This document shows positions 5,159-7,446 of a DNA stretch of 7,446 nucleotides, in pieces. Origin of the DNA: GWC2-37-13 sp964564535 (GTDB lineage: Bacteria; Patescibacteriota; Microgenomatia; UBA1406; GWC2-37-13); the NCBI GenBank assembly GCA_964564535.1, contig CAZMBH010000047.1, positions 1 to 7,446 on the forward strand, given 5' to 3'. The notes beneath the pieces are model-generated. The model made no database searches, was not told the origin of the DNA, and saw nothing but the letters and a program-made list of their open reading frames with translations. Within the stretch, counting starts at the first letter, position 1; every line of letters begins with the position of its first letter. Position numbers and translations under genes: made by a program.

Positions 5159-7333
5159 GTGAAGAAATACTTATTCATATACATCTTCACAATTGTTGTC
5201 GTTTTAATTTGTGAACACAACGTATATTCTGAGGAGTGGTCAAAAAATGGAGGTAGTTCTTCTTCAGACAGTAGTAATATTTGTGAATTATCTCAGATAT
5301 TATTTGGATCTACAATTAATTCTTTCGTTATTGATTCATTTGCCTATATATGTTCTGGTCATAGTTTATTCATTTTAAATATTTCCAATAAAGAAAGACC
5401 GATACTGATCGGCCAACTGGATACAAAAGCAGACGTTAAGGAGGTGGAAGTAAAAGAGAGCGTAGCCTATCTGGCAAACGACACAAACGGATTGCTTCTA
5501 GTAGATGTTTCCAATCCAAATTCACCAAATATTACGAAAATATTTCCGACAATATCAAATGCTAATAACTTAATCATTAAAGACTCGCTTCTTTTTCTAT
5601 CAGACAGAGATTATGGACTGAGAATCCTAAACATAGCATCACCAGATTCAATTTATGAAATTGGCCATTTTGTTTATTTTTATGCTGCAGATATGTTCGT
5701 TTTGGAAAATTATGCATATCTTACTAATGAAGGATTTGTCGTGAGAATAGTGGATATATCGGATCCAAGCGCCCCCACTCTCGCATCAACATATAACATC
5801 GGAGGTTATGTCCGCGATATTTGCGCGATAGAATCACTGGCATTTGTTTTAGATTACACCAATGGAATCACAATATTAAACGTATCAGATGCTTCCTCTC
5901 CAAGCATAATTTCAATCATAGATTCAGTTGGCAGCCCGCAGAGTATTCAGGCGGACAGCAATTTTATTTATATTGCGGACGGCCATGCAGGATTCTGTAT
6001 TTACGATTATTCAGATCTGACAAATGTTCATCGCAAAGGTTCATATTACAATGGTTTCTGTTACTATGTTGATGTTTGCGTCAAGGACTCATTTGCATTT
6101 ATTTCAGACGAACTAACTGGACTGATTGTTTTTGATATAACAGATGTAACTTCTCCTTCTAAAAAAGGCTCTTACGACACTTATGCTGTCATTTGGGATA
6201 TCATATTAGATGATACAATAGCCGTTCTGAGTGGCGGTGAAGGCGGAGTAAGAATTGTTGACATATCATGCGCAGATGAACCGAAGATCATAAGTTATCT
6301 AAATACACCGGGTTGGCTGTTTCAAAGCGCCCTTAAAGACGGAATACTCTACTGTGTAAGCAGTGAAAGTGGTTTACAGGTAATTAATGTAACAGACTAC
6401 TCAAAGCCGAGTCTGATAACGATAGGAGGAGTGATGTATCCTTCTGCGATTTGCATAGACGGTAATTTTGCTTATATCGCAGACAATATGCTTGGAGGAT
6501 TTGAAGTTTGCAGAATATACAGCCCAACAAATATTCAGACTTTTTCTCAATATGTTTTGCCGAGTAGCGTTCTTTTTCTGAGAAGTATAAAAAAAAGCAA
6601 AGATTATGTCTATTTTGCAGCTGAAGAATACGGATTGAGGATTGTTGATGTATCCGACAGTTTAAATCCAGTGGAAGTGGGTCTTTTTAAGCCCTTGGGT
6701 AATGTCAACAGCTCGTTCATCAATGGAGAATACGCGTATCTGGCATGTGATACGCAAGGTCTGATTATAATTGACATATCAGAACCGAATTTACCTAAAT
6801 TTATTGGAAGATGCGATTCCGATATTGCCGCAGTAGGGATCTCGGTGAATGGCAATTATGCTCTATTGTCAGAAGAAACAGGCGGACTCCGTGTGATAAA
6901 TGTGACTAATCCCGCCGCACCTTACGAGTTGGGTTACTACGATACTCCCGTTCGATCCGTAAATGCCGTACAAAGAGACGGAGTAATTTATGTGGCCGAT
7001 AATGAAAGCGGATTGTGGATTCTGGACTATTATGGATCGGACGTGGGAATCGAAAATATCGTTAATAAAAATAAATGCAGGCAGATCAATTATGTCAAAA
7101 TAAAATATCTGGATGATGGAATAGAAGCGATTTTTTGTGTTTCTAAAGAGTCGAAATGCGACATTAATCTTTATGATATTAGCGGAAGAAAAGTTATGAA
7201 TCTGATAAAGGGTTTGTATGAAGGTCCAATCATAATAAATAATTTTAGTCATAAATTGCCGAAAGGAAATTATATAATGAAGGGAAATTTAGGAGAGACT
7301 GAAATCAACAGCAAATTGGTAAAATTCTATTAA
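5159..7333 (+). CDS. Secreted LVIVD-repeat double beta-propeller protein with sorting-type tail, 724 aa
   Basis: Translation starts at GTG behind AGGAGGTGA. Residues 1-24 are a signal peptide (MKKYLFIYIFTIVVVLICEH, cleavage likely after VYS24), then a short Ser-rich linker (33-39). Fourteen copies of an LVIVD-type repeat (about 42 residues each) fill roughly 50-628. A typical unit reads AY(L/I)(A/S)D...GLRIVD(I/V)S(D/N)P..P..(I/V)G. The repeat forms beta-propeller blades, and 14 copies suggest two seven-bladed propellers. Residues about 637-724 form a beta-rich tail with INLYDISGRKVMNLI near 669-683 and LPKGNYIMKG..ETEINSKLVKFY at the end. This closely follows the form of type IX secretion C-terminal sorting domains. 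No catalytic residues are evident. The likely role is a surface or secreted binding protein. It sits 12 nt after the C25-like peptidase gene and 13 nt before an acetyltransferase gene. A low-complexity protein of another kind is unlikely given the repeat regularity. Confidence 0.88.
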   Translation: MKKYLFIYIFTIVVVLICEHNVYSEEWSKNGGSSSSDSSNICELSQILFGSTINSFVIDSFAYICSGHSLFILNISNKERPILIGQLDTKADVKEVEVKESVAYLANDTNGLLLVDVSNPNSPNITKIFPTISNANNLIIKDSLLFLSDRDYGLRILNIASPDSIYEIGHFVYFYAADMFVLENYAYLTNEGFVVRIVDISDPSAPTLASTYNIGGYVRDICAIESLAFVLDYTNGITILNVSDASSPSIISIIDSVGSPQSIQADSNFIYIADGHAGFCIYDYSDLTNVHRKGSYYNGFCYYVDVCVKDSFAFISDELTGLIVFDITDVTSPSKKGSYDTYAVIWDIILDDTIAVLSGGEGGVRIVDISCADEPKIISYLNTPGWLFQSALKDGILYCVSSESGLQVINVTDYSKPSLITIGGVMYPSAICIDGNFAYIADNMLGGFEVCRIYSPTNIQTFSQYVLPSSVLFLRSIKKSKDYVYFAAEEYGLRIVDVSDSLNPVEVGLFKPLGNVNSSFINGEYAYLACDTQGLIIIDISEPNLPKFIGRCDSDIAAVGISVNGNYALLSEETGGLRVINVTNPAAPYELGYYDTPVRSVNAVQRDGVIYVADNESGLWILDYYGSDVGIENIVNKNKCRQINYVKIKYLDDGIEAIFCVSKESKCDINLYDISGRKVMNLIKGLYEGPIIINNFSHKLPKGNYIMKGNLGETEINSKLVKFY
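5369..7033 (+). repeat. 14 tandem LVIVD repeats within the propeller gene
   Basis: The core strands lie at residues 71, 112, 154, 195, 237, 279, 322, 364, 406, 448, 493, 535, 577 and 619. Spacing is 41-43 residues except 45 between copies 10 and 11. The best copies read VRIVDIS (195, 364), LRIVDVS (493) and LIIIDIS (535). Copies 6 (FCIYDYS), 10 (FEVCRIY) and 14 (LWILDYY) are the most divergent. The DNA is not conserved between copies, so the array is old and not a recent expansion. Confidence 0.85.
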
Positions 7334-7346
7334 ATAGGAGATTTAT

Positions 7347-7446
7347 ATGAAATACTTTAAAAAAGTAATCGGAGAAAGATGTTACTTGAGTCCAATAAAT
7401 CTGAGCGATGCGGCGCAGTATTGCGAATGGCTTAATGATTTTGAAA
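7347..7446 (+). CDS. GNAT family N-acetyltransferase, N-terminal fragment (partial)
   Basis: An ATG follows AGGAG (7336-7340) and lies 13 nt after the stop of the propeller gene. The 33 visible residues run from MKYFKKVIGERCYLSPINL to SDAAQYCEWLNDFE and then leave the window. This matches the N-terminal beta strand and first helix of RimJ/RimL-type GNAT acetyltransferases (GERVYLRPL..ED...Y..W.ND.E). These transfer an acetyl group from acetyl-CoA to an amine on proteins or small molecules. There is no signal peptide, so it is cytoplasmic, unlike the three genes before it. The acetyl-CoA binding motif lies beyond the edge and the substrate cannot be told. Confidence 0.75.
   Translation, partial: MKYFKKVIGERCYLSPINLSDAAQYCEWLNDFE

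Noticed and set aside
6869..7252. Minus-strand open frame of 127 codons inside the propeller gene
   Set aside because: It is antisense to the last LVIVD repeats and the tail, which are clearly coding on the plus strand, and has no start signals.
1..7446. CRISPR array, tRNA, rRNA or insertion sequence
   Set aside because: No regular direct repeats with spacers, no tRNA-like cloverleaf, no rRNA-like stretch and no transposase or terminal inverted repeats were seen on either strand.

Overview
The window is AT-rich bacterial DNA. It most likely comes from a Gram-negative lineage of the FCB superphylum or a neighbouring candidate phylum (Cloacimonadota, WOR-3 or Marinimicrobia type). That inference rests on exported proteins ending in short beta-rich tails resembling type IX secretion sorting domains, a gingipain/C25-like cysteine peptidase, and LVIVD beta-propeller repeats. 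Strong Shine-Dalgarno sequences (AGGAGG types) and promoters close to TTGACA/TATAAT argue against a typical member of the phylum Bacteroidota. The taxon cannot be fixed from this sequence alone.

Layout. Positions 2-112 (+) hold the 3' end of a gene whose product ends like an outer-membrane beta-barrel. Positions 193-898 (-) hold a decayed ABC exporter locus. The first ~40 codons of an ATP-binding subunit, up to Walker A, are joined by a large deletion to the C-terminal half of an ABC-2 permease, and further frameshifts and a nonsense codon follow. A promoter still stands at its 5' end, placed for a leaderless start. A short AT-rich region (899-1074) separates it from the divergent rightward genes and contains an 8-bp inverted repeat.

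Rightward genes. A strong promoter (1024-1051) precedes a 226-aa lipoprotein of unknown role (1075-1755). A second promoter with a perfect TTGACA (1789-1794) precedes a tight cluster with 12-13 nt gaps: a secreted DUF885 family putative zinc metallopeptidase (TTG start), a secreted clan CD/C25-like cysteine peptidase with a sorting-type tail, a secreted 724-aa protein with 14 LVIVD repeats plus a sorting-type tail (GTG start), and the 5' end of a GNAT acetyltransferase.

How they may work together. Three consecutive genes encode exported proteins: two peptidases of unrelated mechanism and one large double-propeller protein. The simplest reading is a co-expressed envelope or extracellular protein-processing module in which the propeller acts as a surface binding partner or scaffold. 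This is inferred from operon structure and domain content only.
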